A program made the position numbers and the translations under genes. Below are positions 16,296 to 25,691 of a stretch of 44,778 nt of DNA, in pieces. This DNA is from an uncultured Bacteroidota bacterium. GTDB lineage: Bacteria > Bacteroidota > Bacteroidia > JADZBD01. The first letter of the stretch is position 1, and every line of letters starts with the position of its first letter. The stretch lies in the NCBI GenBank assembly GCA_937924855.1, contig CALEYQ010000026.1, forward strand, positions 1-44,778, given 5' to 3'. A model generated the notes under the pieces. That model was not told the origin of the DNA and searched no databases. It was given only the letters and a program-made list of their open reading frames with translations.

Positions 16296-17261
16296 TTATA
16301 ATTTGAAGGTTAATCCTATGGCTATTACTTCCTTGAATTGCAATCTCGGTCCCTCTCCGTCGGTAATCCCGTCGTTGTTCCGATCCACTTTTATCATTAC
16401 ATCATCGTCGTAAATCATTTGGGTGGATATCGATGCCGAAAGGAATTTATTTACTTTCATCGTAAAAGCCGCTTCCAGATTTACATCTATGTTTCCGGGA
16501 TTGTGCAGGTAGTTGGAAAACAAATCGGTTCTCACGGTAAGTGTCATGTTTTTTTCCTTTGAGAATGTTTTCCTGAAACTCAGTCTTACATACCCCCCGA
16601 ACTCAGTCCTTACATTTTTGCCGGGCACAATTACCTCGCCGGAATCATTCAATTGGGCCTTCTCAACCCCAAATGCACCGGCATCGGCAAGATCCTGATT
16701 TAATACAAGGGTGGTCTTGGAAGTGAAGGGGGCGAGAAAAGCGGAAAATATTTTATCTTTTTTATAGTCCATCCCAATGGCAGCCATGATATAAGCAGGC
16801 GCGAAAAAATCTGAAATCAGATTCGAATCATCCGGCAAATCATAACCGGGGGCAAACTGGGTTCTCAACCCGCCAAATCCTGAATAATACCAACCCTTAC
16901 CCGCCTTTCTTCCGATTTTCGAAGTGAAATCTATACGGTCGTCGGTTTTGATCCAGGTTTTTACTTTCCCCTGCCGCAAAAGCCCATAACCCAGATCCAG
17001 GGTATTGTCCCAGCCCGTGTTTTTGGTTTTGTACCCGAACACCAGGTTCAGTAATCCCGCCCCGGCTATGGAATTTACCCCCCCCGAAGCCCAATTGGAA
17101 AAACTGGCCTGGGAAATATTTATGCCTATTTCGGCTCCGGAATGCCAGCCCAACAAGGTGTCGGAATTTTGCCTGCGCAAAACTTTTTCGGTTTCAACTA
17201 CCTGAGCCGATCCGGTGAAATATACACTGCAACAAATGAATACAGTAAAAACCTTTTTCAT
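16296..17261 (-). CDS. DUF3078-like outer-membrane protein
   Basis: 321 residues with a signal peptide (about 1-19, ending TGSAQ). The mature start (SDTLLGWHSGAEIGINISQ, then ASFSNWASGGVNS) carries the Asn-Trp-x-x-Gly-Gly signature I associate with DUF3078 proteins of Bacteroidota, followed by alternating amphipathic strands (DNTLDLGYGLLRQ, YSGFGGLRTQF, EFGGYVRLSFRKTF) and a terminal aromatic/hydrophobic strand (EVIAIGLTFKL), consistent with an outer-membrane beta barrel. It lies 9 nt after rodA and 4 nt before mscL, so it is transcribed with the elongasome genes. The function of the family is not known to me; the context suggests an envelope role. Confidence 0.8.
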   Translation of the reverse strand: MKKVFTVFICCSVYFTGSAQVVETEKVLRRQNSDTLLGWHSGAEIGINISQASFSNWASGGVNSIAGAGLLNLVFGYKTKNTGWDNTLDLGYGLLRQGKVKTWIKTDDRIDFTSKIGRKAGKGWYYSGFGGLRTQFAPGYDLPDDSNLISDFFAPAYIMAAIGMDYKKDKIFSAFLAPFTSKTTLVLNQDLADAGAFGVEKAQLNDSGEVIVPGKNVRTEFGGYVRLSFRKTFSKEKNMTLTVRTDLFSNYLHNPGNIDVNLEAAFTMKVNKFLSASISTQMIYDDDVMIKVDRNNDGITDGEGPRLQFKEVIAIGLTFKL

Positions 17262-17270
17262 GCTAAAATT

Positions 17271-18539
17271 TTATCTGAATATTTCAAGCCTGTGCGAATC
17301 GAGTTTGACAAAAATAAAGAGCATAATGGTAAAGCCCCACAAGGAAGAACCCCCATAGCTGATAAAAGGCAATGGAATGCCGATTACCGGTGCCAGTCCC
17401 AGCGTCATACCCACATTCACGGTCAGATGCATAAACAAAATGCTGGCTACCCCATATCCGAATATTCTTGAAAAGATGGATCGTTGTTTCTCCGCTACCC
17501 AAAATATTCGCAAAATCAATCCTAAATATATTAATAAAAATGTTGCAGAACCTAAAAAGCCCCATTCCTCACCTATGGTGCAAAAAATGAAATCGGTGCT
17601 TTGCTCGGGCACGTATTTGAATTTGGTTTGGGTTCCCTGCAAAAAGCCTTTTCCCGTTGCACCACCCGAGCCTATGGCAACCAGACTCTGATGCACATTG
17701 TAATATTCGTCCTTTTTGCTTTTGGAATCTCTTTCTTTTCCAAGCCATACATTTACACGCTTCTTTTGGTAATCGTGCAGTTTGTTGAATGCAAAATCTA
17801 CCCCGAAAACAATGCCCGAACAAACCAGGAAACCTGCAAGTATCTTCAGGAAATTCCCCCAACGCTTTTTCATAAATAAAAAAATCATAAGGGCCACTCC
17901 CCCCAATATACCTACCAGAATCCACTCGTCGAAAAGCAGGGCAAAAATGGCTAACAAGGCAATGAAAAATCCTATTAAAAGAATGTTTCCTGATAATCCT
18001 TCCCGGTATAATACAAAGGCAAAGGCGGAATAGACCAGCGCAGTTCCGGTTTCGTTTTGTTTCAGGATAACAAGGAAGGGTACAAGAATAATTATAAGGC
18101 TGATTATTTTGGTTTTTAATCTTTGCAATCGGATATTCATGCCGCTGAGATATTTTGCCAAAGCAAGTGCCGTGGCAAATTTGGCAAACTCGGCCGGCTG
18201 AAAGCCAAATTCTCCAAAACGAAACCAGCTCTTACTCCCTTTTATCTCGGTTCCCCCAAAATAAACGGCCACCAGTAAAATCAAAACAATCCCGTAAATG
18301 CCATAGGCAAAGGCTGAAAAAAAGTTCGGATCCAGAATTAAAATTACCAGGGCCAGAAATAAAGCGGTTCCAATGAAAATCAATTGCTTCCCGTTTTCCC
18401 TGGAAAAACTAATCACCCCCTCTTTCTCGTCGTCGTAATTGGCCGCATAAATATTTAACCAGCCCAAAATAACCAGGGCCAGATACATCAATACTATGAA
18501 CCAGTCAACCCCCTGAAATATGCTTTTTCTTAATCTCAT
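17271..18539 (-). CDS. rodA: SEDS peptidoglycan glycosyltransferase RodA
   Basis: Polymerises lipid II into glycan strands in the rod-shape complex together with its partner PBP2. The 422-residue reading from the ATG at 18539 (MRLRKSIFQGVDW) overlaps the mrdA stop by 4 bp (ATGA), which fixes this start; a 461-residue reading would reach far into mrdA. About ten membrane segments are visible. SEDS motifs include SWFRFGEFGFQPAEFAK, QNETGTALVY, GSGGATGKGFLQGTQTK, VPEQSTDFIF and the C-terminal GIPLPFISYGGSS. All parts are intact. Confidence 0.95.
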   Translation of the reverse strand: MRLRKSIFQGVDWFIVLMYLALVILGWLNIYAANYDDEKEGVISFSRENGKQLIFIGTALFLALVILILDPNFFSAFAYGIYGIVLILLVAVYFGGTEIKGSKSWFRFGEFGFQPAEFAKFATALALAKYLSGMNIRLQRLKTKIISLIIILVPFLVILKQNETGTALVYSAFAFVLYREGLSGNILLIGFFIALLAIFALLFDEWILVGILGGVALMIFLFMKKRWGNFLKILAGFLVCSGIVFGVDFAFNKLHDYQKKRVNVWLGKERDSKSKKDEYYNVHQSLVAIGSGGATGKGFLQGTQTKFKYVPEQSTDFIFCTIGEEWGFLGSATFLLIYLGLILRIFWVAEKQRSIFSRIFGYGVASILFMHLTVNVGMTLGLAPVIGIPLPFISYGGSSLWGFTIMLFIFVKLDSHRLEIFR

Positions 18540-20353
18540 TTTATTTTTTTCGGCGGAAGAACCACGCCCTCCAGCATGCGCTTTTCCATATCCGGACGGG
18601 TAATTTTTCCGGCAATATATTTTTCTATGATCAAACTGCTGATGGGAACCGCCCATTCGGCTCCGAATCCTCCGTTTTCTATATAAACCGCAAGGGCAAT
18701 TTTTGGATTGTCTTTGGGCGCAAAGGAAATGTAAATGGAATGGTCTTTACCATGCGGGTTTTGTGCCGTTCCTGTCTTGCCACAATACGGTATGCCGGAT
18801 AACTTTCCCCCTCGACCCGTGCCAGCCTCCACTACCTGATACATGGCATCTACTACCACATTGAAATATACGCTGTCGATGGTGGTGTATTTTCTTTCTT
18901 TAAACCTGGAATCTATTTCTCCCCCCTCAATTTTTTTCCCGATATGCGGAATGTAATAATACCCCCGGTTGGCAATTATTGCACTGTAGTTGGCCATTTG
19001 TAAAGGTGTAATGCCTATTTCACCTTGTCCTATGCCCAATGAATAAACCGAGGCAGCCTTCCAGCGCCCCTTGCCATGATAACGGTCGTAATACTGTACC
19101 GAAGGAATATTGCCCCGCAACTCATGAGGGATGTCGGAACCTAGTTTTACCCCGAATCCGAAACTGTTTACATGACTTTTCCAATTCAAATACCCTTCTT
19201 CGGTTTTTCGGAATTTATTGATGGTGTTAATGAATAGCCGGCAGTAATACGGATTGCAACTATACTGAATACTCTGGCTTAAATCGGCAGGTGAGGGGTG
19301 AGGGTGACAATGAATGGATTTGGGTCCTACCGTAAAACTGCAAGGGTATCTTGTTTCGGGTTTTATTACGCCTTCCTGCTGTCCGATCAAAGCCCCCAGA
19401 ATTTTAAATGTAGATCCGGGTGGATACGATGCCATCGTAGCCCGGTTGTACAAAGGCTTCGTGGAATCTTTTTCAAGAACAGGATAGTTTTGAGCCCTCA
19501 GACTTCCAACCAGCAAATTGGGATCATAACTGGGAGAGGTGGCTAAAACCAGAATCTCACCCGTAGCGGGCTCAATGGCCACAATGGATCCGGTTTTGTT
19601 TTTCAGCAGGTCTTCGGCATATAGCTGCAAATCCAGATCCAGAGTAGTATATAAGTCTTGCCCGGCCACCGCCGCCGTATCCAATGCCCCGTCCATGAAA
19701 CTTCCCTTTTCCCGGTTATGTACATCCACCATGATTATTTTCGTGCCCCTGATGCCCCGCAGGTATTTTTCGTAGGATTTTTCGATCCCACTGATGCCAA
19801 TATAATCACCCATTCTGTAGTACCGGCTGGTATCTACAATCTCCGGCGATACCTCACCCACATAGCCCAGAATGTGTGCCGCAATACTCATGGGATATTT
19901 TCTCAATGTTCTTTCCTGAAAATAGAATCCGGGAAACATATACAGCTTCTCCTGAATCCGGGCGGCACTCTCCACGCTGAGCTCCTTTTCAAATACACTG
20001 GCTCTTCGCTTTCCTTCCTTATAAGCCTTTTCCATTTTTTTCAGAAAGGTTTCCCTGGAAATGCCCGTTACGGAACAAAACTGAAGGGTATCCAGCTCTT
20101 TGATCTGGTTGGGTATTACCATCAGGTCGAATGCGCTCTGATTGAATACCAGACGCTTTCCGTTACGGTCGAAAACATTTCCACGGGCAGGATAAACGGG
20201 AACATAACGGAAAGCCTGGTTCGTCGCGGTTACTTTATATTCGTCGTTGATGATCTGAATGTAGAACAGGCGTATAATAAACACCAATACCACTGCAATA
20301 ACAATCAGGGCAAGAACTATTTTCCGGTCCGAGTATGCATTGGAACTGCTCAT
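18536..20353 (-). CDS. mrdA: Penicillin-binding protein 2 (class B transpeptidase)
   Basis: Cross-links lateral-wall peptidoglycan as partner of RodA. The 605 residues contain one N-terminal membrane anchor (about 10-32), the non-penicillin-binding pedestal (VYPARGNVFDRNGKRLVFN) and the transpeptidase domain with the active Ser314-T-F-Lys317 (PPGSTFK), Ser365-Cys-Asn367 and Lys526-Thr-Gly528 (CGKTGTA). The length is normal. It overlaps both mreD and rodA by 4 bp, so translation of the three is coupled. The SCN triad (Cys in the middle) is permitted in the family. Confidence 0.95.
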   Translation of the reverse strand: MSSSNAYSDRKIVLALIVIAVVLVFIIRLFYIQIINDEYKVTATNQAFRYVPVYPARGNVFDRNGKRLVFNQSAFDLMVIPNQIKELDTLQFCSVTGISRETFLKKMEKAYKEGKRRASVFEKELSVESAARIQEKLYMFPGFYFQERTLRKYPMSIAAHILGYVGEVSPEIVDTSRYYRMGDYIGISGIEKSYEKYLRGIRGTKIIMVDVHNREKGSFMDGALDTAAVAGQDLYTTLDLDLQLYAEDLLKNKTGSIVAIEPATGEILVLATSPSYDPNLLVGSLRAQNYPVLEKDSTKPLYNRATMASYPPGSTFKILGALIGQQEGVIKPETRYPCSFTVGPKSIHCHPHPSPADLSQSIQYSCNPYYCRLFINTINKFRKTEEGYLNWKSHVNSFGFGVKLGSDIPHELRGNIPSVQYYDRYHGKGRWKAASVYSLGIGQGEIGITPLQMANYSAIIANRGYYYIPHIGKKIEGGEIDSRFKERKYTTIDSVYFNVVVDAMYQVVEAGTGRGGKLSGIPYCGKTGTAQNPHGKDHSIYISFAPKDNPKIALAVYIENGGFGAEWAVPISSLIIEKYIAGKITRPDMEKRMLEGVVLPPKKIK

Positions 20354-20865
20354 TTTCTTTTCCAGGCGTTGATCAGCAATTGTCCGAGAAATGTAAAGAG
20401 AAGGGTAAAAAACAAACTGGATATTGCTCTGAAAAATGTACGGAAAAATTCCGAGAATCGGAACATTTCAACGTAAAACAGACAAAGGTGGTGAATCAGA
20501 AAAAGCAGGCCCGTGTAAACCAGAAACCAGCGAATGCCCATATTTTTCAGATCCGGCGTCTCTACGCTGGAATAACCGTCGCGGGGTTCGAGATATTTTA
20601 ATAAAAACTTCCGGCTGAAAGCCCCCAGCAAAGTGGCTGAGGTATGCATACCGGGAGTTCCCGAAAACAAATCTATCGTCATTCCGAGTCCAAATCCCAA
20701 CACCAGCACCAGCCAGTCGGGAGTTTCGAGAGGAAGCAGGGCGATAAACAAAATATAGATGTAAGGATTTATATACCCCGATATTTCAATATTATCGAGA
20801 ATGAGAACCTGGAGCAGGGTGAGCCCGACGAAGCGAAATAGATTGGATATGATTTTATTGACCAT
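20350..20865 (-). CDS. mreD: Rod-shape-determining protein MreD
   Basis: Small integral membrane protein of the elongasome. The 171 residues show five or so hydrophobic segments, with characteristic LQVLILDNIEISGYINPYIY near the N terminus and FGLGMTIDLFSGTPGMHTSA in the middle, the most conserved region of MreD. It overlaps mreC by 11 bp and mrdA by 4 bp. The family is weakly conserved, but position and these motifs make the call secure. Confidence 0.92.
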   Translation of the reverse strand: MVNKIISNLFRFVGLTLLQVLILDNIEISGYINPYIYILFIALLPLETPDWLVLVLGFGLGMTIDLFSGTPGMHTSATLLGAFSRKFLLKYLEPRDGYSSVETPDLKNMGIRWFLVYTGLLFLIHHLCLFYVEMFRFSEFFRTFFRAISSLFFTLLFTFLGQLLINAWKRK

Positions 20866-21688
20866 ATATCGATTTGCTTTCCAGGTTATCCTGTTCTGAT
20901 TTGAAGAGGTAATTTACTACATACACATGGGTCAGGTTTTTTAAATCGGTTGAAAACCTGACTTTTAAATTGTTGAAGGTATTTCCCTGAACCTGGGTAA
21001 TTTCTTCTATGGTTCCCACCAAAACCCCCGAAGGAAAAATGGAAGAACTCGGACTGGTTAGAATGGTGTCTCTGGTTTTCAAATCAAGATGCGTAGGGAT
21101 ATTGGGAACATGGCCGAAGCGGTTGTCACTACCGTCCCATTTCAGAATGCCCGTTTCCCGGTACCTGGGCATGATTACGGGAATGGCCACTTTATCGTGC
21201 AGGACCGACATTACCGTGCAAAAGTTTTCAGATACATCTTTTACAATGCCCACAACTCCCGAAGGGGCAATAACACCCATTCCGGATTGAATGCCGCTGG
21301 AAGCGCCCCGGTTTAAAGTGAAAAAATTATTTCGCTTATGACTGGTGGCATTTACTACTTCCGCTACCAGAAATTTATATTTCTGTTTGAAGGCAGTATC
21401 GGAAACCGGATTCTCCTTTTCAGGAAGAATAAAAAACGAAGTCCGCATGTGATTTCTCAGGGCTGCATTTTCACGGGCCAGCTGGTCGTTGGTGGCCTTC
21501 AGATGAAAATACTCCTGAACGGTGGAAAATGATTCCAGTACCGAACCGGTAATCTGGTTAGAGGCATTGACGATTTTGGTTTGCTGGTAATTATTGTTTT
21601 GGTACAATATCAAAAAGGCCAGCAACTCAAGAAAAAGAAACAGGAAGAAATAATAATATCTGGTAAAAAACAGGATCAGGTTTTTCAT
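20855..21688 (-). CDS. mreC: Rod-shape-determining protein MreC
   Basis: Periplasmic scaffold that links cytoplasmic MreB to the PBP2-RodA enzymes. The 277 residues begin with a short cytoplasmic stretch and one membrane segment (about 10-30), then a coiled coil (about 55-80, EYFHLKATNDQLARENAALR) and the beta-barrel domains (GASSGIQSGMGVIAPSGVVGIV, LTSPSSSIFPSGVLVGTIEEI). Length is normal. The gene lies 42 nt after mreB, the largest gap within the run apart from none larger, and overlaps mreD by 11 bp. Confidence 0.94.
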   Translation of the reverse strand: MKNLILFFTRYYYFFLFLFLELLAFLILYQNNNYQQTKIVNASNQITGSVLESFSTVQEYFHLKATNDQLARENAALRNHMRTSFFILPEKENPVSDTAFKQKYKFLVAEVVNATSHKRNNFFTLNRGASSGIQSGMGVIAPSGVVGIVKDVSENFCTVMSVLHDKVAIPVIMPRYRETGILKWDGSDNRFGHVPNIPTHLDLKTRDTILTSPSSSIFPSGVLVGTIEEITQVQGNTFNNLKVRFSTDLKNLTHVYVVNYLFKSEQDNLESKSIYGQ

Positions 21689-21730
21689 CCGGAATGAAAT
21701 TGTGCCAAATTACCCAATCCGGGGGGCTGT

Positions 21731-22753
21731 TTACCGGATCAGGAACTTGAACTTGTCAACATTCTTAAGTGCAATTCCGGTGCCCCGTGCCACGGCCCTG
21801 AGGGGATCTTCGGCCACATGAACCGGAAGCTTGGTCTTGAGCGAAATTCGTTTGTCGAGCCCGCGCAGCAAGGAACCCCCTCCGGCCAGATAAATTCCCG
21901 TGCGGTAAATATCGGCACTGAGCTCGGGTGGTGTCATTTCAAGCGCATTAAGAATGGCTTCCTCAATTTTGGATATGGACTTATCCAGGGCATGGGCGAT
22001 TTCCGAATAGCTTACAAAAATTTCCTTGGGAATACCCGTCATAAGGTCGCGTCCATGCACGGGAAAATCGGGCGGAGGATTTTCAATCTCGGTAAGGGCC
22101 GAGCCCACCTCGATTTTAATCCGCTCTGCGGTTCTTTCCCCTACAAGAATGTTGTGCTGACGCCGCATGTATTCCTCAATGCTGGCGGTAAACTCATCAC
22201 CGGCAATGCGTATCGATTTGTCGCACACTATACCCCCTAGGGCAATTACCGCAATTTCGGAGGTTCCACCCCCAATGTCAATAATCATATTACCCATGGG
22301 CTCCTCAACGTCGATGCCAATTCCAATGGCAGCGGCCATGGGCTCATGAATCAGATACACTTCCTTGGCCCCTGCATGCTCGGCACTATCGCGCACCGCC
22401 CGCTTTTCAACCTCGGTAATCCCGGAAGGAATGCAAATTACCATGCGCAGACTGGGCTGAAATAAACGACGGCCGGGATTGATCATTTTAATCATCATCC
22501 GTATCATGTATTCCGCAGCGGCAAAATCGGCAATTACCCCGTCTTTCAAGGGACGAATGGTTTTTATATTCTCGTGGGTTTTCCCATGCATCTGCTGGGC
22601 CTGTTTCCCTACCGCAATTACCTTTCCGGTCATCCGGTCAACGGCAACAATGGAGGGTTCATCTACCACCACCTTGTCATTATGAATGATAATGGTATTG
22701 GCGGTTCCCAGGTCAATGGCTATGTCTTGTGTTAAAAAACTAAATAAGGCCAT
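21731..22753 (-). CDS. mreB: Rod-shape-determining protein MreB (bacterial actin)
   Basis: Actin-like ATPase that forms membrane-bound filaments and steers lateral wall synthesis. The 340-residue protein has the phosphate-1 motif IDLGTANT near the N terminus, DGVIADF, the phosphate-2 motif IIDIGGGTSEIAVI, HEPMAAAIG and the adenosine motif GIYLAGGGSLLRGLD, followed by the usual VAEDPLRAVARGTG. An amphipathic N terminus (MALFSFL) could touch the membrane. It starts 14 nt after purH stops. Confidence 0.97.
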   Translation of the reverse strand: MALFSFLTQDIAIDLGTANTIIIHNDKVVVDEPSIVAVDRMTGKVIAVGKQAQQMHGKTHENIKTIRPLKDGVIADFAAAEYMIRMMIKMINPGRRLFQPSLRMVICIPSGITEVEKRAVRDSAEHAGAKEVYLIHEPMAAAIGIGIDVEEPMGNMIIDIGGGTSEIAVIALGGIVCDKSIRIAGDEFTASIEEYMRRQHNILVGERTAERIKIEVGSALTEIENPPPDFPVHGRDLMTGIPKEIFVSYSEIAHALDKSISKIEEAILNALEMTPPELSADIYRTGIYLAGGGSLLRGLDKRISLKTKLPVHVAEDPLRAVARGTGIALKNVDKFKFLIR

Positions 22754-22767
22754 GCTTAATTTTTTAT

Positions 22768-24297
22768 TTAATGTTTAAAATGTCTGATTCCCGTGGTAAC
22801 CATCGCCAGCCCCAACTGGTCGCAGGCTTCAATACTGTCTTTGTCTTTGATGCTGCCTCCGGGTTGCACAATGGCTGATATTCCGTGTTCGGCAGCAATG
22901 GAAACGCAATCGGGAAAAGGAAAAAATGCATCCGATGCCATAACAGCACCACGGGTTTCGAATCCGAAAGTTTTTGCCTTTTCAAGGGCTTGCTTTAGGG
23001 CATCCACACGACTGGTTTGTCCGGTTCCGCTGGCCACCAACTGCCGGTCTTTGGCCAACACAATGGTGTTCGACTTGGTATGCTTTGCCAGAATAAGGGC
23101 AAACTCCAAATCTTTGAATTCTTTTTCGGTGGGAACCTTTTTGGTGACTGTCTTCATACCATCCCGGGTCTCGGCCAATACATCTTTTTCCTGAACCATT
23201 ACCCCGTTTAGTATTGTACGAAAATTTTCGACAGGTAGTTTGGTTTTTTTCTGTTTCAGGATAATGCGATTGGGTTTCTGTTTTAAAACGGCAAGAGCCG
23301 CTTCTTCATAACCGGGTGCAATGATTACTTCAAAAAACAAGGGGTGAATGGCTTCAGCCGTTTTTGGATCCACCACGGCGTTGGTAATGAGGATTCCACC
23401 AAATGCCGAAACCGGGTCGCAGGCCAATGCCAGATTCCAGGCCTCAGTTAAATTTTCCCGTGAGGCCAGACCGCAGGCATTATTGTGTTTCAAAATGCCA
23501 AAACTTGTTTCGCGGAAATCTGCCATCAGGTTTACCGCAGCATCTACATCGAGTAGATTGTTATAACTTAATTCTTTTCCTCCCAGCTTTTCGAAAACAT
23601 CTTCCAACCGCCCATAGAAATATCCTTTTTGATGGGGATTCTCTCCGTACCGTAAAGGTGTGCCCGGAAAATAACTTGCCTTGAATGCAGGAATGTTTTT
23701 GTCCGCATTAAACCAGTTGAAGATAGAAGCATCATAGGCAGAACTCTGATGAAAAGCAAAAGCGGCAAAATGCTTCCGCTCTTCCAGGGAAGTGCTTCCT
23801 TCGTTTTTTTCAATAATTTCCAAAAGCCCATGGTATTGCTCACGGGAGGAAACGATTACAACATCTTTGTAGTTTTTTGCTCCGGCCCGAATGAGGGATA
23901 TGCCGCCTATGTCGATTTTTTCAATGATGTCTTTTTCGGCAGCTCCTGAAGCAAGTGTTTCTGAAAAGGGATATAAATCCACAATTACCAGATCAATCTC
24001 CGGAATTTCAAATTGCACCAGTTGTTCCTGGTCGTCGCGTAAATCTCTTCTTCCTAAAATACCTCCGAAAATTTTTGGGTGCAAGGTTTTTACCCGGCCT
24101 CCTAAAATGGATGGGTATCGTGTCAAAGATTCAACCGAAATTACAGGAACCCCCAATCCTTCAATAAAATTCTGGGTTCCTCCGGTACTGAAAATATTTA
24201 CCCCAAGATCATGCAGTTTTTTCACAAGCGGTTCCAAACCGTCTTTATAAAAAACCGAAATCAGGGCATTTTTAATTTTTTTGCGTTCCTGGCTCAT
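22768..24297 (-). CDS. purH: Bifunctional AICAR transformylase / IMP cyclohydrolase
   Basis: Catalyses the last two steps of de novo purine synthesis, formylating AICAR and closing the ring to IMP. The 509 residues contain the N-terminal MGS-like cyclohydrolase domain (SVFYKDGLEPLVKKL, STGGTQNFIE, LGGRVKTLHPKIFGGIL) and the AICAR transformylase domain with LRYGENPHQ, LKHNNACG and AFGGIL, ending in SDAFFPFPD, VQPGGSIKDKDSI and TGIRHFKH. It is complete and the first gene of a run leading into mreB; a TAAnTTTG-type box lies 11 nt before its ATG. Confidence 0.97.
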   Translation of the reverse strand: MSQERKKIKNALISVFYKDGLEPLVKKLHDLGVNIFSTGGTQNFIEGLGVPVISVESLTRYPSILGGRVKTLHPKIFGGILGRRDLRDDQEQLVQFEIPEIDLVIVDLYPFSETLASGAAEKDIIEKIDIGGISLIRAGAKNYKDVVIVSSREQYHGLLEIIEKNEGSTSLEERKHFAAFAFHQSSAYDASIFNWFNADKNIPAFKASYFPGTPLRYGENPHQKGYFYGRLEDVFEKLGGKELSYNNLLDVDAAVNLMADFRETSFGILKHNNACGLASRENLTEAWNLALACDPVSAFGGILITNAVVDPKTAEAIHPLFFEVIIAPGYEEAALAVLKQKPNRIILKQKKTKLPVENFRTILNGVMVQEKDVLAETRDGMKTVTKKVPTEKEFKDLEFALILAKHTKSNTIVLAKDRQLVASGTGQTSRVDALKQALEKAKTFGFETRGAVMASDAFFPFPDCVSIAAEHGISAIVQPGGSIKDKDSIEACDQLGLAMVTTGIRHFKH

Positions 24298-24308
24298 CCT
24301 TACGGGCT

Positions 24309-24316
24309 CAAAATTA
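24309..24316 (-). promoter_or_regulatory. purH (operon) promoter -7 box
   Basis: TAATTTTG on the minus strand matches TAnnTTTG exactly and ends 11 nt before the purH ATG. A -33 TTTG is not evident. With so short a leader there is no room for a purine riboswitch. Confidence 0.45.
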
Positions 24317-24443
24317 CCACTTTACATGGGGTTGAGGGGGTATGTTGAAAATCTGTTAAAAAGATAAAACTGCTGTCCGTCCGGCCCACCTGCCGTTGGT
24401 CAAATGCCTCGCCCCAATGCAGGGTCTTTTGTACCTTTAAGCC

Positions 24444-25688
24444 ATGATTCTCTGGAGCCTTATTGCCGAAAGCTACCGGTTTGCCCTCAATGCTTTGAGG
24501 GTAAACAAGCTCCGCACCGTCCTCTCTCTGCTGGGCATTACCATTGGTATTTTCGCCATTATCATTGTGTTTACCGTGGTCGACAGTATGGAAAAAAACC
24601 TTAGAGATGGTATAAAAAGCCTGGGCGATAATGTGGTTTATGTGCAGAAATGGCCCTGGGCCTTCGGACCCGATTACCCCTGGTGGAAATACATGAACCG
24701 CCCGGTTCCCAACGTTACCGAACTGGAACACCTTCAAATCCGATCCTCGAAAGCTGAGGCAATGGCTTTTCTGGTGAATGCAAGAAGCAATGTTAAAGCC
24801 GGAAACTCCACGGTTGAAAATGCTGATATCGTTATTGTTTCACACGATTATGCCCGCGTACAGGTTCTTGAAATAGGGCAGGGCAGATACTTTTCCGAGA
24901 ATGAATCGGCCAGCGGAAAGAATGTTTGCCTGGTGGGTTATAATGTGGCCATGGCGCTTTTCCCCGCACGCGACCCTATGGGTGAATATGTTAAAATCCG
25001 TGGGCGCAAACTGAAAATCATTGGCATCCTGAAAAAGAAAGGGGAAAGCCTTTTGGGTAACAATGCCGATAACCAGGTTATTGTACCCATTAATTTTGCC
25101 CGAAACCTGGTGGATCTCCGCAGCGATAATTTCGACCCGCTTATCATGGTTAAGGCCAAACCCGGCGTCAGCAATGAAGAGTTGATGGACGAACTGACGG
25201 GTATCATGCGCTCCGTCCGGAAATTAAAGCCCGCTTCGGAAGAGGATTTTGCATTGAATCAGACAAGCCTCATTTCAAACCAGTTCGATTCTTTGTTTAA
25301 TACGGTGGGAACCGCCGGCTGGATCATTGGTGGATTCGCCATCCTCGTGGGTGGATTCGGCATTGCCAATATCATGTTCGTGTCAGTGAAGGAAAGAACC
25401 TCACAGATCGGAATTCAAAAATCCCTGGGAGCGAAAAATTATTTTATCCTCCTGCAGTTTCTTTTTGAATCTGTCCTCCTTTGTCTTTTAGGTGGATTGG
25501 TAGGCCTGGCCCTGGTTTTCCTTGTTACCCGCCTGGTGGCAGGTTTTCTGGAAATGGATATTTTTTTATCGCAATCAAATATCATTTTGGGAATTACCAT
25601 CTCAGTAATTATTGGAATTGTGAGTGGTTTCGTGCCGGCCTATTCGGCCTCACAGCTTGATCCGGTAGAAGCCATCCGATCGAATTAA
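24444..25688 (+). CDS. MacB/FtsX-type ABC transporter permease
   Basis: 414 residues. TM1 (about 23-46, TVLSLLGITIGIFAIIIVF) is followed by a large periplasmic MacB_PCD-type domain (about 47-280) and three C-terminal membrane segments in the FtsX domain: IIGGFAILVGGFGIANIMFV, then the EIGIQ-type coupling helix (RTSQIGIQKSLGAKNYFIL), LLCLLGGLVGLALVFLV and ISVIIGIVSGFVPA, ending in the family hallmark QLDPVEAIRSN. The partner ATPase and a periplasmic adaptor are not nearby, so the substrate cannot be guessed. A small membrane protein follows after 3 nt. It diverges from purH. Confidence 0.93.
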   Translation: MILWSLIAESYRFALNALRVNKLRTVLSLLGITIGIFAIIIVFTVVDSMEKNLRDGIKSLGDNVVYVQKWPWAFGPDYPWWKYMNRPVPNVTELEHLQIRSSKAEAMAFLVNARSNVKAGNSTVENADIVIVSHDYARVQVLEIGQGRYFSENESASGKNVCLVGYNVAMALFPARDPMGEYVKIRGRKLKIIGILKKKGESLLGNNADNQVIVPINFARNLVDLRSDNFDPLIMVKAKPGVSNEELMDELTGIMRSVRKLKPASEEDFALNQTSLISNQFDSLFNTVGTAGWIIGGFAILVGGFGIANIMFVSVKERTSQIGIQKSLGAKNYFILLQFLFESVLLCLLGGLVGLALVFLVTRLVAGFLEMDIFLSQSNIILGITISVIIGIVSGFVPAYSASQLDPVEAIRSN

Positions 25689-25691
25689 AAA

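Noticed and set aside
18540..18656. N-terminal extension of RodA by 39 codons
   Set aside because: It lies within mrdA, lacks membrane-protein character, and the ATGA overlap start gives the normal family N terminus.
19658..20476. Plus-strand open frame of 272 codons opposite mrdA and mreD
   Set aside because: The minus strand carries fully conserved PBP2 and MreD motifs here, and the plus frame has no recognisable feature.
24298..24443. Purine riboswitch upstream of purH
   Set aside because: The promoter box is 11 nt from the start codon and no aptamer-like helices are present.
24300..24737. Minus-strand frame of 145 codons between purH and the ABC permease
   Set aside because: It overlaps the N terminus of the clear permease gene and has no signal peptide, domain or homology that I can see.
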